Shown here: positions 17,546 to 26,308 of the stretch, in pieces
Layout of the letters: each line of letters starts with the position of its first letter
Numbering within the stretch: the first letter of the stretch is position 1
From: Microbacterium sp. SSM24
Lineage (GTDB): Bacteria > Actinomycetota > Actinomycetes > Actinomycetales > Microbacteriaceae
Length of the DNA stretch: 64,000 nucleotides
Assembly: GCF_025989145.1 (NCBI RefSeq)
Contig: NZ_JAPDNQ010000001.1
Span: 744,001 to 808,000 of the forward strand
Direction: 5' to 3'
Notes under the pieces: model-generated
Database searches by the model: none
Told to the model about the DNA's origin: nothing
What the model saw: only the letters and a program-made list of their open reading frames with translations
Translations under genes and position numbers: made by a program

Positions 17546-18991
17546 ATGTCCATGACCGCGCACAACGCGAAGTCCATCGTCGGAGAGCCCGAGGTCGTCG
17601 AGGACGCCATCGCCCTGGCCGCCGGGGTCGAGGAGTCGCCCGCCTGGCAGAGCCTCAAGGCCGCAGCATCCGCTCTGCAGCCCCTCCAGATCAAGGACGG
17701 CTCGATTCCGGATGCCGCGGCCCACGTCGACGCGCGTGCACACGTCGAGGCGATCATCGCCGCGATCGACGAGCTGCGCCCCCGGTTCCCTCACGACGCG
17801 GAGTACCTCGAGGCGTCCATGCGCGACTTCGGTCGATGGATGGCGGAGGGCTTCGGCGTTCCGGACTTCCTGGACTCGCTCGTGGCGTTCCAGCCGCAGC
17901 AGCACCGGGTCGACGGCATCCGTCATCTCGCCGTCTTCCCGATGTACACGCAGAACGGGTCATCCGACCGCCACGTCGAAGCCGTGCTCGTCGAGGTGAT
18001 CTGGCCCGACTTCATCGCGGAGCTCGAGACCGAGTACACGAACAGGCTGTTCGTGTCGCTGCGCTTCCTCGACTTCACGCCCGGCTACGACACCAATTCG
18101 GCGGTGCTGTTCCCCGAGACGGTGGCGATGCGCGAGATCCCCTCGTTCACGTGGGGCGCGATCTTCCAGGACCGCGAGGCCGCACGGTACCGGCGCGTCG
18201 TGCGCGCGGCATCCGAGATCACGAAGCTCGACCTCCCCGCCGACGCGGCGCGCATGCTCGACGACCAGGCGCTGACCGAGAAGACGTTCGTGATGTGGGA
18301 CATCATCCACGACCGGACGCACATGCGCGGCGACCTTCCCTTCGACCCGTTCATGATCAAGCAGCGGATGCCGTTCTTCCTGTACTCGCTGGAAGAGCTG
18401 CGCTGCGACCTGACGGCGTACCGCGAGTGCGTCGCGATCGAGAAGCGGCTCTCGGCGAAGTCTGCTGCCGAGCCTGCCGAGGCGCTCTCGGCGGCCGAGG
18501 CCGAGATGCTCGAGCACGCCAAGCTCGTTCAGTACGCGGTGATCTTCGACCGCATCTTCCGCTTCGCCATCACCGGCTCGCGCGTGCGCAACTACGACGG
18601 ACTCGGCGGGCAGCTGCTGTTCGCGTGGCTGCACCAGCGCGGCGTGCTGCACTGGACCGACACCGCGCTCGCGTTCGACTGGGACGAGGTGCCCGCAGCG
18701 GTCGTCGCCCTCGCCGACACGATCGACGAGCTCTACTGGCGCTCGATCGACCGCCCGAAGACGGCGCACTGGCTGGCCGCGTACGACCTCGTGCGGGGCA
18801 CGCTCACGCCGAACCCGGCGTCGCAGTGGGCGCGCGGCCTGTCCGACGAGATCCTCGCCGGCGCGCCGAAGGGCTACACCGACGCGGTGATGGACGACGA
18901 GTTCCCGCTGTCGATGTTCTTCGAGGCGCTCGACAAGAAGATGAAGCCGGTCATCGAGTCCACCGCGGGTGTGACGGGCGCGGATGCCTGA
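17546..18991 (+). CDS. DUF6421 family protein
   Basis: A 481-residue soluble protein I recognise as the actinobacterial DUF6421 family, which has no assigned function. Visible features are many conserved aromatic and acidic residues, an HDRTHMRGDLPFDPF segment (His and Asp could bind a metal), and a tail DDEFPLSMFFEALDKKM. No signal peptide or membrane segment is seen. The ATG at 17546 follows CGGAGGT. It overlaps the SDR gene downstream by 8 bp and is divergent from an Lrp regulator, so an amino-acid or aldehyde-related metabolic role together with the SDR is plausible but unproven. Confidence 0.75.
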   Translation: MSMTAHNAKSIVGEPEVVEDAIALAAGVEESPAWQSLKAAASALQPLQIKDGSIPDAAAHVDARAHVEAIIAAIDELRPRFPHDAEYLEASMRDFGRWMAEGFGVPDFLDSLVAFQPQQHRVDGIRHLAVFPMYTQNGSSDRHVEAVLVEVIWPDFIAELETEYTNRLFVSLRFLDFTPGYDTNSAVLFPETVAMREIPSFTWGAIFQDREAARYRRVVRAASEITKLDLPADAARMLDDQALTEKTFVMWDIIHDRTHMRGDLPFDPFMIKQRMPFFLYSLEELRCDLTAYRECVAIEKRLSAKSAAEPAEALSAAEAEMLEHAKLVQYAVIFDRIFRFAITGSRVRNYDGLGGQLLFAWLHQRGVLHWTDTALAFDWDEVPAAVVALADTIDELYWRSIDRPKTAHWLAAYDLVRGTLTPNPASQWARGLSDEILAGAPKGYTDAVMDDEFPLSMFFEALDKKMKPVIESTAGVTGADA

Positions 18992-19670
18992 GTCCGGCGT
19001 CGCGGGCCGGCTGGTCCTGATCGCGGGCGCGACGAGCGCCTCCGGCCTCGCGGCGACGCGCACCCTGGTCTCGGCCGGGGCGCGGGTCGTCGCGGTCGGG
19101 CGCGATGCCGGCAGGCTCCGGCCCCTGGCGGACGCCGGGGCGCGCGCCGAGGCGTGCGACCTGACCGACGAGGCCGCCGTCGTGGCGCTCGCCGAACGCG
19201 TGCACGCGAGCGACGGCGCGGTCGACGGCGTCCTGCACCTCGTCGGCGGCTGGCGCGGGGGCGGCGGGCTGGCAGGGCAGACGGATGCCGACTACCGCTT
19301 CCTCGAAGGATCGTTCACCGCGCTGCGGCACGTCAGCCGCGCGTTCGACGCGGATCTGCGGGCCTCATCCGCCGGTCGCCTCGCCGTCGTCTCGTCGACG
19401 GCCGTCGCACGGCCGCTCGCGGGCGGCGCCAACTACGCCGCCGTGAAGGCCGCCACCGAGGCCTGGACCAGGGCGGTCGCGCAGGGCTTCGCGAAGGACG
19501 CCCGGGACTCCGGGGAGTCGCCGGCCGCGGCATCCGTCGTCTTCCGCGTGAAGGCGCTCGAAGGCCTCGAGGACACACTCGCCCAGCGGTTCGCCGACCT
19601 GTGGGATGCCGACCCGGCCGAGGTGAACGACACCGTCATCGACCTCTCCTCCGTACCGAACTCAGGATGA
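18984..19670 (+). CDS. Short-chain dehydrogenase/reductase (SDR) family protein
   Basis: A 228-residue Rossmann-fold protein. The dinucleotide motif is IAGATSASGLAATRTL (GxxxSxxG type, about residues 13-28), followed by VSSTAVARP and a YAAVKAA active-site motif (Tyr and Lys four residues apart). The C-terminal region after the active site is short for an SDR. The last codons, read as Val-Pro-Asn-Ser-Gly-stop, are made by the left arm of a family D quasi-palindrome (19653-19667), so the protein's end appears to have been set by that element. It overlaps the DUF6421 gene by 8 bp and is probably co-translated. Confidence 0.82.
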   Translation: MPESGVAGRLVLIAGATSASGLAATRTLVSAGARVVAVGRDAGRLRPLADAGARAEACDLTDEAAVVALAERVHASDGAVDGVLHLVGGWRGGGGLAGQTDADYRFLEGSFTALRHVSRAFDADLRASSAGRLAVVSSTAVARPLAGGANYAAVKAATEAWTRAVAQGFAKDARDSGESPAAASVVFRVKALEGLEDTLAQRFADLWDADPAEVNDTVIDLSSVPNSG

Positions 19671-19750
19671 GAACGTCCGCGAGCGGTCACGCCCGGCATC
19701 ATTCCGGCGATGGAGCGGCGGCTGGACCGCGGCGGTCCTGAGTCCGGTAC
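19653..19750. repeat. Quasi-palindrome, family D copy 2, forming the SDR stop
   Basis: The arms GTACCGAACTCAGGA (19653-19667) and the complementary right arm (19736-19750) pair at 14 of 15 positions over a 68-base loop. The left arm encodes the last residues of the SDR; its stop codon TGA (19668-19670) is directly adjacent. Confidence 0.85.
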
Positions 19751-19803
19751 ACCGGGCCGCCGGGCCGCCGGGCCGCCGCCGGCACGAACTAGATTGGACA
19801 CCC

Positions 19804-20871
19804 GTGACCACGATCCACGACCCGAACCTGCGCGGCTTCGCCTCCGACAACTACTCCGGCATCCACCCGGAGGTGCTCGCGGCCATCGCCGCCGCGAACG
19901 ACGGCCACCAGGTCGCGTACGGCGAGGACGTCTACACCGAGCGCCTTCAGCAGGTCATGGCCGGCCACTTCGGCGACGGGGTCGAGGCCTTCCCGGTGTT
20001 CAACGGCACCGGAGCGAATGTCGTCGGGCTGCAGTCGATGCTCCCCCGCTGGGGCGCCGTGATCTCGGCCTCGACCGCGCACATCAACGTCGACGAGGGC
20101 GGTGCGCCCGAGCGCGTGGGCGGGATCAAGATCCTCCACGTGCCCACCGACGACGGCAAGCTGACCCCCGAGCTGATCGACCGCGAGGCCTGGGGCTGGG
20201 GCGACGAGCACCGCGCGCAGCCGCTCGTGGTCTCGATCACGCAGTCCACCGAGCTGGGCACGCTGTACACGGCGGATGAGATCCGCGCGATCGCCGACCA
20301 CGCGCACGGTCACGGCATGCGCCTGCACATGGACGGCTCGCGCATCTCGAATGCGGCGGCCTCGCTGGGTCTGCCGCTGCGCGAGTTCACACGCGACGCC
20401 GGCGTCGATGTGCTGAGCTTCGGCGGCACCAAGAACGGGGCGATGCTCGGCGAGGCGATCGTCGTGCTCGAGCCCGCGGCATCCACCGGTCTCATCTACC
20501 TGCGCAAGCTCGACATGCAGCTCGCCTCGAAGATGCGGTTCGTGTCGGCCCAGCTCGTCGCCCTGCTCGAGGGCGACCTGTGGCTGCGCAACGCTACGCA
20601 TTCCAACGCGATGGCGCAGCGGCTTCGCAGGGGCGTCGAGGCGGGGCTGGCCGACGGCTCGATCCGCGGGGTGTCGTTCACGCAGCCGACGCAGGCGAAC
20701 GGCGTGTTCGCGACCCTGCCCGACGGCGTCGCCGATCGGCTGCGCTCGTCGTTCCGGTTCTACGACTGGGATGCCGCGCGCAACGAGGTGCGATGGATGT
20801 GCTCGTTCGACACGAGCGAGAACGACATCGACGCCTTCCTCGCGGCGATCGCCCGCGAGACCTCGGCCTGA
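19804..20871 (+). CDS. ltaE: Low-specificity L-threonine aldolase / beta-eliminating lyase
   Basis: A 355-residue fold-type I PLP enzyme. It begins GFASDNYSGIHPEV, and the PLP lysine is Lys210 in SFGGTKNGAM. His93 in STAHINVDEGG stacks on the cofactor, and RLHMDGSRISNAA (173-185) carries the ring-nitrogen Asp. This is the threonine aldolase family, splitting threonine or allo-threonine into glycine and acetaldehyde. The start is GTG at 19804. It follows the family D palindrome and is followed by the family E repeats and a hairpin. Confidence 0.9.
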   Translation: MTTIHDPNLRGFASDNYSGIHPEVLAAIAAANDGHQVAYGEDVYTERLQQVMAGHFGDGVEAFPVFNGTGANVVGLQSMLPRWGAVISASTAHINVDEGGAPERVGGIKILHVPTDDGKLTPELIDREAWGWGDEHRAQPLVVSITQSTELGTLYTADEIRAIADHAHGHGMRLHMDGSRISNAAASLGLPLREFTRDAGVDVLSFGGTKNGAMLGEAIVVLEPAASTGLIYLRKLDMQLASKMRFVSAQLVALLEGDLWLRNATHSNAMAQRLRRGVEAGLADGSIRGVSFTQPTQANGVFATLPDGVADRLRSSFRFYDWDAARNEVRWMCSFDTSENDIDAFLAAIARETSA

Positions 20872-20888
20872 CGCGGCGCCGCGGCGTA

Positions 20889-21115
20889 CTGCGCTTCGCA
20901 GGAGGAATCCTCTACGCAGGATGATCCGGTGAGGAATCCTCCTGCGAGCGGGAGATCTCCTGCGAGGCGGCGGAGCGTGAAGCCCCGCCGGCGCTGAGCC
21001 GGGCGGCTCAGCGTTCGGCGCTTCGCAGGAGAAATCCGCTCCGCAGGAGAAATCCGCTCCGGAGGACGATCCGGTGAGGAATCCTCCTGCGAACGGGAGA
21101 TCTCCTGCGAAGCGC
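20889..21115. repeat. Family E inverted/direct repeat cluster
   Basis: Two related units (about 20889-20975 and 21018-21113), each with a left arm CTTCGCAGGAG and the right-hand sequences GGAATCCTCCTGCG and GATCTCCTGCGA. The units share a common order of parts, GATCCGGTGAGGAATCCTCC being identical in both. They lie between the convergent threonine aldolase and DivIVA-like genes. Confidence 0.8.
20992..21013. terminator. Perfect 9-bp hairpin between family E units
   Basis: CGCTGAGCC (20992-21000), loop GGGC, and GGCTCAGCG (21005-21013). It could terminate ltaE and the convergent DivIVA-like gene. Confidence 0.55.
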
Positions 21116-21122
21116 CTCGGGC

Positions 21123-22910
21123 TCAGTGCTCGGCGTGCTCGAGGCTCTCGACTTCGGTGGTGTCGGGCTCCCCGGCGTCGTCGCTGCCGGCCTCGTCTGA
21201 GGAAGCGGATGCCTCGCCCTCGACGTCGTCGGCGTCGTCGGCAGAGTCCGTGACCTCGGCTTCGAACTCGGCCTCGTCCGCGTCGACCTCGTCCGCGTCG
21301 GCAGCGTCGGCAGCGTCGACCTCGTCCGCGTCGGCAGCGTCGTCCTCGTCCGCGTCGGCGGCGTCGGCGGCGTCGGCGGCGTCGGCGGCGTCCGCGTCGG
21401 CGGCTCCGGCCGTGTCCTCGTCCGCGGCGGCGTCGTAGACCTCGGCCTCGTCCTCGTCCTCGACCTCGGCCTCGACCGCGTCGTCGCCCTCTTCGAACTC
21501 AGGGTCCTGCGCCGGCTCGGCGGCCCCGGGTGCGTCAGCCCGGTCGAGATGCTCGGCGTCGACGTCGTCGACGTGCAGCACGTGCTCGATGGGCGCTCCT
21601 GCGGCGACCTGGAACTCGGCGGCGGCGTGGGCCGCGGCATCCGGGCGGATCATCTCCTTGACCTCGGCCATGAAGCTGGTGAGCTGGTGCTGCTGCCAGC
21701 GCAGCTGGCGGGTGCGGTCCTCGGCGTCGCGCAGCACACCCTGGGAGTGCGTCGTGACCAGGTCGATGATGCGCTGCGCCTTGATGTGCGCCTGATCCAG
21801 GTGCTCGCGCGCCCGGACGCTCGCGTCGGCCTCGATCTGCTGGGCCTGCGCTCGCTGGAGGCGCTCGAAGTCCTCCGCCTTCGCCGACACGCGCTGGGCG
21901 TGATCGAGTGACGCGGCGACCTGGTCGTTCGCGTCCTGCGTGATGCGCTCGGCGTGCGCGACGGCCTGGTTGTGCAGCACGAGGAACTCCTGCTGCGCGT
22001 CGTCCTGGCGGCGGGTCAGCGACGCCTCGAAGTCGAGCGCGCGGACGCGCAGCTCGCGCACCGCCTCCTCGGCCTCGGTGCGTGCGTCGGTGGTCTCGCG
22101 GGCGACCATCGAGCGCAGCGCGGCGGCGCCCTTCTCGGCCTCCGAGCGGATGGCGGCGGCTTCGCGCTCCGCCTGCGACACCTTCTCGGCGGCGTGCGCG
22201 GCCTCGCGCGCGAGCTGCGCCTCGTGGGCGGTGAGCTCCGTGTCGATGCGCAGGCGCACCTGCTGCGCCTCGTGCTGCGCCTGCGACAGGATGCCGTCGG
22301 CCTCGGCCTGCGCGTCCTTGCGGCGGTTCTCGATCTCGGCGCGGGTCGCCTCGAGCAGGCGCTCCCCCTGGACCGTGGCGTTTCGCAGGAGCACACCCGC
22401 CTGCTCCTCGGCGACGCGCAGGACCTCCTCGAACTGCTGGCCGTTCGGCGTGGAGTCGGCGGTGCCGACGAGCTCCTCGGTCAGCGCCTCGACGCGCTGT
22501 TCCGCCGCGGCGGCGCGGGCGCGGGTGGCACCGAGCTCGGCCTCGAGCGCGGCGATGGCGTCACGGCTCTCGGCGCCGGCCGCCGCGACAGCGGCTGCGA
22601 CACCTTCGACGGCCTCGAGGCGCTCGCGCTGGGCGGACTCGAGCTCGACCTCGAGGGCAGCGAGCTTCTCACGACTCTGCGAGACGACGGTGCTGGCGCG
22701 GCGCTGGTTCTGCTTGAGGGTCGACACCTGCTCGGCAGCGGCGCGGGCGCGCGCCTCGAGCTCGGCGACAGCAGCATCCACCTCGTCCTTGTCATACCCG
22801 CGGAAGGCCGTCGCGAAGGCGGGGCCGGCGGTCGTCTGACCGGCGAGCAGCCGTTCGAAAGTCGAGTCCTCGGCCGGGTTCTTCCGGGCCGGAGCGCCGT
22901 TGTCGGACAT
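21123..22910 (-). CDS. DivIVA-domain coiled-coil protein with acidic repetitive tail
   Basis: A 595-residue protein. Near the N-terminus is a DivIVA-type motif (FATAFRGYDKDEVDAAV, residues 32-48). Residues 50-430 are almost entirely charged, Ala/Glu/Arg-rich coiled coil. The last 140 residues are an acidic tail, with runs of Asp-Ala-Ala made from a GTCGGCG-type DNA repeat. Proteins of this shape scaffold polar growth and the cell wall in Actinobacteria (DivIVA/Wag31, Scy-like). I chose the ATG at 22910, which follows GCGGAGAA; an upstream start at 23048 would add a Pro/Ser-rich stretch that looks non-coding. The tail repeat is likely to vary in length between strains. Confidence 0.8.
   Translation of the reverse strand: MSDNGAPARKNPAEDSTFERLLAGQTTAGPAFATAFRGYDKDEVDAAVAELEARARAAAEQVSTLKQNQRRASTVVSQSREKLAALEVELESAQRERLEAVEGVAAAVAAAGAESRDAIAALEAELGATRARAAAAEQRVEALTEELVGTADSTPNGQQFEEVLRVAEEQAGVLLRNATVQGERLLEATRAEIENRRKDAQAEADGILSQAQHEAQQVRLRIDTELTAHEAQLAREAAHAAEKVSQAEREAAAIRSEAEKGAAALRSMVARETTDARTEAEEAVRELRVRALDFEASLTRRQDDAQQEFLVLHNQAVAHAERITQDANDQVAASLDHAQRVSAKAEDFERLQRAQAQQIEADASVRAREHLDQAHIKAQRIIDLVTTHSQGVLRDAEDRTRQLRWQQHQLTSFMAEVKEMIRPDAAAHAAAEFQVAAGAPIEHVLHVDDVDAEHLDRADAPGAAEPAQDPEFEEGDDAVEAEVEDEDEAEVYDAAADEDTAGAADADAADAADAADAADADEDDAADADEVDAADAADADEVDADEAEFEAEVTDSADDADDVEGEASASSDEAGSDDAGEPDTTEVESLEHAEH
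21290..21412. repeat. Low-complexity Asp/Ala coding repeat
   Basis: Tandem GTCGGCGGC/GTCGTC-type trinucleotide and 9-mer repeats inside the DivIVA-like gene, encoding alternating Asp-Ala-Ala-Asp runs. The core at 21355-21390 is six back-to-back copies of GCGTCG/GCG units. Slippage could change its length. Confidence 0.8.
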
Positions 22911-23200
22911 CGGGTTCTCCGCTTCTTCGGGGTGCTGTCGCCGGGGTGATCCGGGTTCCGAAGTCGGCGTCCACCCGTGCACGACGCCGGCTGCGACGGG
23001 CGTCGGAGAGGGCGAGGGCACCGGCGAGACGCTCGGCCTCGACGACATCAGGGGGATGGGCGTCGCAGCTGGGTGCGCTTGCGGGCAGGGGCAGGATACC
23101 TGCCCGACCTGTGTGTCGGCGACCTTCGTCTACAGAATGGGTGTAAGGATGCCGCGGCCCCCCGCTCCTCACCCGGCGAGCGACTCCCGGCGAGCGCCGG
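22911..23200. other. Intergenic region upstream of the DivIVA-like gene
   Basis: 290 bases without a supported gene. A 7-bp inverted repeat (GGGCAGG-ATA-CCTGCCC, 23089-23105) is the only clear structure. It lies in the expected promoter zone of the DivIVA-like gene and downstream of the M3 peptidase gene. Confidence 0.4.
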
Positions 23201-25114
23201 TTACGCCCCGGCGAGCCACTCCCGGTACGCGTCGAACGAGTACGGACGGCCCAGGAATGCCTCGACGAGGTCGCCCGCGTCACGCGAGCCACCGCGTTCG
23301 AGCACCTCGGTGCGATAGCGGAGCGCGGCATCCGGGTCCATGAGTCCGCCCGCGAATCCGGTGAGCAGATCCCGCGCGATCACGAGGCTCCACTGGTACG
23401 TGTAGTAGCAGGCGCCGTACCCGGTCAGATGGCCGAAGCCCGCGTAGGGGTGCAGGCCCGGAATGGGCTGGATCGGCGTCGTCGTCGAATACAGTCGCTC
23501 GGTCTCGGCCTGCAGATCGGCGGGGCGGTCGACGTGCAGGTGATACGACACCGACGCGTGGCCGAGCTGACGGCGCACCTCGAGGGCGCGGCCGAACGCA
23601 TCGGCCGTGCGCATCCTCGCCACGAGGTCGGCGGGGATGGGCTCGCCGTCCGCATTCGCGGTGAACGACGCGAGCACGCCGGCATCCCACGCCCATTCCT
23701 CGAGCAGCTGGCTCGGCGCCTCGACGAAGTCCCACTCGGTCTCGAAGCCGGTGAAGCGCGCATAGCGCTGGCGTCCGCCGAGGATCTCGTGCACGAGGTG
23801 CCCGAACTCGTGGAAGAACGTCACGACCTCGTCATGCTCGAGCAGGCCGCGGGAGAAGTTGCACAGCAGGGCGGCCTCGGGAAGGATCCGGCCCGGGATC
23901 CCCGGGGCCACCGGGAAGCACGCGGCATGGCTGTACTTGCCGTCGCGCGGGTGCAGGTCGAGGTGGATGCGGCCGATCCGCTCCCCCGCGCGCACGACGT
24001 CGTACGAGCGCACGTCCTCGTGCCACGCGGAGGCGTCCACGGGAACGTACTCGACATCGAGCAGCCGGCCGGTCACGTCGAGCACGCCGCCGAGCACGCG
24101 CTCGAAGGGGAAGTACGAGCGCACGAGCAGCGCGTCCACGTCGTACTGCTCGCTCTTGACCGCGCCGAGGAGGTGCCAGAAGTCCGCGACGGTGACGGCT
24201 TCGGCATCCGGGATGTCGCGGCGCAGCCGCTCCAGCAGGACGGGATACTCGGCCTCGGCCTCCGCGCGCGAAGCCTCGTCGAGTCGCGCGAGGAATGCCG
24301 GGATCTCGGCGCCGCCGCCGATCATGCGCGTCTCGGTCTCGAACTCGGCCCAGTCCGAGTAGCCGAGGAGCCCGGCACGCTCGGCACGCACCTCGAGAAG
24401 CTCGGCGAGGACGTCTTCGTTCTCGGGCCACGCGAGGTCGTTGTAGGCGCTGATCAGCGCCGTGCGCGTGGCACGGTCGGTCGCGTACTCGCGCACCGGC
24501 ATGAGGTCGGTGTACTCGGTCGTCAGGGTGACGAAGCCGTTCTCGTCGGCGGGATGGGAGTCGAGGAAGTCCTGGGGCAGCCCGGCGAGCCCGGCCGCGG
24601 GGATGTGGATCTCGCGGCGCCCCTCCCGGATGTTGCGGGAGAAGGTCAGCGACAGGTCGGTGTCGCGCTTGGTGAGCGTGCGCACGCGCTCCCGTCCGTC
24701 GTCGTCGAGGCCGACGCCGCCGCGGCGGAAGTCACGCCGCACGTGCTCGAGCAGCCGAGCCTGATCGTCGTCGAGTCCCTCGGCCGCGGCATCCGCGAAC
24801 GCCGTCCACAGTCCCCGATCGAGCAGGCGCGCGGCCGACAGGGACTCGATCGCCTGCACCTGCGTCTCGGCCAGCTCGCGCACGGCGGCGTCGGGGTGGG
24901 CCTCGCTGACCACGTACGCCTCGCTCAGCGCCTCGCGGAGGGCGATGTCGGCGTCGTTCCACAGCTCGAGGCGATCGACGACGGAGAGGTCGGCCTCGGC
25001 GCGCAGTCGCGCGTCTGCGGCCTCCACGAGCGCGATGCGGGCGGCGGCCCGGTCACGGGCGAAGGCGGTCCAGCCGTCGAGGTCGGACGGGAAGCTGATC
25101 GGAGCGATGGTCAC
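23201..25114 (-). CDS. M3 family metallopeptidase (thimet oligopeptidase-like)
   Basis: A 637-residue cytosolic peptidase. The zinc motif HEFGHLVHE lies near residue 434 and the third ligand is probably in the ETEWDFVEAPSQLLEEW segment. The aromatic active-site part HPYAGFGHLTGYGACYYTYQWS is also typical of the M3 family (oligopeptidase A, Dcp). These enzymes degrade short peptides. The start is GTG at 25114. The length is a little short of the 680 residues usual for the family, mostly in the N-terminal helical domain. No neighbour suggests a special role. Confidence 0.92.
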   Translation of the reverse strand: MTIAPISFPSDLDGWTAFARDRAAARIALVEAADARLRAEADLSVVDRLELWNDADIALREALSEAYVVSEAHPDAAVRELAETQVQAIESLSAARLLDRGLWTAFADAAAEGLDDDQARLLEHVRRDFRRGGVGLDDDGRERVRTLTKRDTDLSLTFSRNIREGRREIHIPAAGLAGLPQDFLDSHPADENGFVTLTTEYTDLMPVREYATDRATRTALISAYNDLAWPENEDVLAELLEVRAERAGLLGYSDWAEFETETRMIGGGAEIPAFLARLDEASRAEAEAEYPVLLERLRRDIPDAEAVTVADFWHLLGAVKSEQYDVDALLVRSYFPFERVLGGVLDVTGRLLDVEYVPVDASAWHEDVRSYDVVRAGERIGRIHLDLHPRDGKYSHAACFPVAPGIPGRILPEAALLCNFSRGLLEHDEVVTFFHEFGHLVHEILGGRQRYARFTGFETEWDFVEAPSQLLEEWAWDAGVLASFTANADGEPIPADLVARMRTADAFGRALEVRRQLGHASVSYHLHVDRPADLQAETERLYSTTTPIQPIPGLHPYAGFGHLTGYGACYYTYQWSLVIARDLLTGFAGGLMDPDAALRYRTEVLERGGSRDAGDLVEAFLGRPYSFDAYREWLAGA

Positions 25115-25168
25115 GGTCCGAGCCTACGTCGGCACCCTCGGGGTGCGCGGCACTCTCCCGCGCGCGCG

Positions 25169-25210
25169 GCGCTCGGCCGGGTGCGCTCGGCCGGGTGCGC
25201 TCGGCCGGGT
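25169..25210. repeat. Tandem repeat, 3 x 14 bp
   Basis: Three perfect copies of GCGCTCGGCCGGGT (25169, 25183, 25197) immediately before the family B quasi-palindrome. They end exactly where the 389-bp duplicated segment begins (25211), which is noteworthy for how that segment arose. Confidence 0.9.
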
Positions 25211-25211
25211 G

Positions 25212-25317
25212 CGCGGCGCATAACTCCTGCAGAGTCCCCGGCCGCTCCACGCGCCCGCGCGGGATTCCGCGGTCGACACCGGCATCTCCCGGGGAAGTGC
25301 AGGAGTTATGCGCCGCG
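25212..25317. repeat. Quasi-palindrome, family B copy 1
   Basis: The left arm CGCGGCGCATAACTCCTGCA (25212-25231) and its exact complement at 25298-25317 form a perfect 20-bp stem with a 66-base loop. Other copies are at 27429 and 45732, with a lone arm at 27359. Confidence 0.93.
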
Positions 25318-25346
25318 GGTGGGGATGACCGCCGCGCCCGGCCGGC

Positions 25347-25599
25347 TCAGCGCAGCGCGCCGACGCTCGCCAGCGCCAGCCGCACGAGCGTGCCGCGGCC
25401 GCCCTCCATCTCGGCGGAGAGGGCATCGGATGCCGCTTCCTGCGGCGTCATCCACGTGACCTCGAGCGCGTCCTGGCGCGGCTCGCACGTGCCGGTGACA
25501 GGCACGACGAAGGCGAGCGACACGGCGTGCTGACGGTCGTCGTGGAACGCGCTCAGGCCGGGCATCGGGAAGTACTCCGCCACCGTGAACGGCGTCGGC
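25347..25599 (-). pseudogene. Truncated NUDIX (DUF4916) gene, 3' fragment
   Basis: The last 84 codons of the NUDIX gene at 27564-28232, identical in protein sequence from VAEYFPMPGL to the end. At 25599/25600 the similarity stops abruptly. In the same frame an upstream stop (TGA within 25626-25632) precedes any start codon, so the fragment has no start of its own. It is the duplicate left behind by whatever event brought in the 25.6-27.4 kb genes. Confidence 0.88.
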
Positions 25600-25698
25600 G
25601 CCCACGCTGAAGAAGAACTCTCCGAGCAGCGTCATTTTGTGGGTTCTCGAGCGTCATCTCAATGAGGCGGTGTCCGCCTGATCCCAAGGAGGAACACG

Positions 25699-26298
25699 AT
25701 GCAGAAACCGAAGAGCGCCGCGATCTCGGTGCTTCTCATCGCGGGGCTACTTGCCGCTGGCAGCGATACCGCGTCCGCAATGGGAGGGCCGGCTATGGCT
25801 TCGGTGACCGACTCCGAAGAAGATTCGCAGGTGGTGGAAGAATCGATCACCATCGGGCCAGTCGCCCCGGGCGAAACAACTGCGCCGAACGGGAAAGTCA
25901 CCCCGAACGGAAAAGCCGCCACAGCGGCGATCTGCGTGGCCGTGAACCGCGTCGACTATCCGCACATCTCGAGTACCAGTTCTTACCTTGCGGTTCAGGC
26001 ACACGGCAACTGGGACAAGGGGACCTGCAAGGCGACGCTCGCAGACGTGACGACGCAGATCGACCGGAAGAACCCGATCGGCCTCTTCCAGGCCGTAGGA
26101 ACGCAGGGAAAGGGACGACTCGCACCGAATCCGAAAGGACTCACCAGCGGTGGCGCAGGACGTGTGACGGCTCACTACCGATGCAACGGCAAGGCAGCTG
26201 CCCCGTTCCGGGCGTGGACGAAGATCGACATGGTTGGTATTGCTGACACTCAGAATGCGACTACGACGCCCGCTACCAGCCCCATCAAGTGCGGCTAG
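25699..26298 (+). CDS. Predicted secreted protein of unknown function
   Basis: A 199-residue protein I do not recognise. The N-terminus MQKPKSAAISVLLIAGLL is a signal peptide with a probable cleavage after the first ASA, near residue 27. The mature chain begins with a Ser/Glu-rich stretch, then GETTAPNGKVTPNGK with two NGK repeats. Three cysteines (in AAICVAV, KGTCKAT and HYRCNGK) and a terminal IKCG suggest two disulfide bonds. The ATG at 25699 is preceded by an excellent AAGGAGG. Base composition is visibly AT-richer than the surroundings. It is the first of three cargo genes between the duplicated NUDIX ends and may encode an exported factor. Confidence 0.72.
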   Translation: MQKPKSAAISVLLIAGLLAAGSDTASAMGGPAMASVTDSEEDSQVVEESITIGPVAPGETTAPNGKVTPNGKAATAAICVAVNRVDYPHISSTSSYLAVQAHGNWDKGTCKATLADVTTQIDRKNPIGLFQAVGTQGKGRLAPNPKGLTSGGAGRVTAHYRCNGKAAAPFRAWTKIDMVGIADTQNATTTPATSPIKCG

Positions 26299-26308
26299 CT
26301 CCGCGCCG

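Larger units (their letters stand above)
25211..25599. repeat. 389-bp direct repeat, left copy
   Basis: This segment is repeated at 27428-27816 with constant offset 2,217 bp; I find only one mismatch (25578 C, where the right copy has G). It contains a family B quasi-palindrome and the last part of the NUDIX gene. Both copies have the same orientation. Confidence 0.93.
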
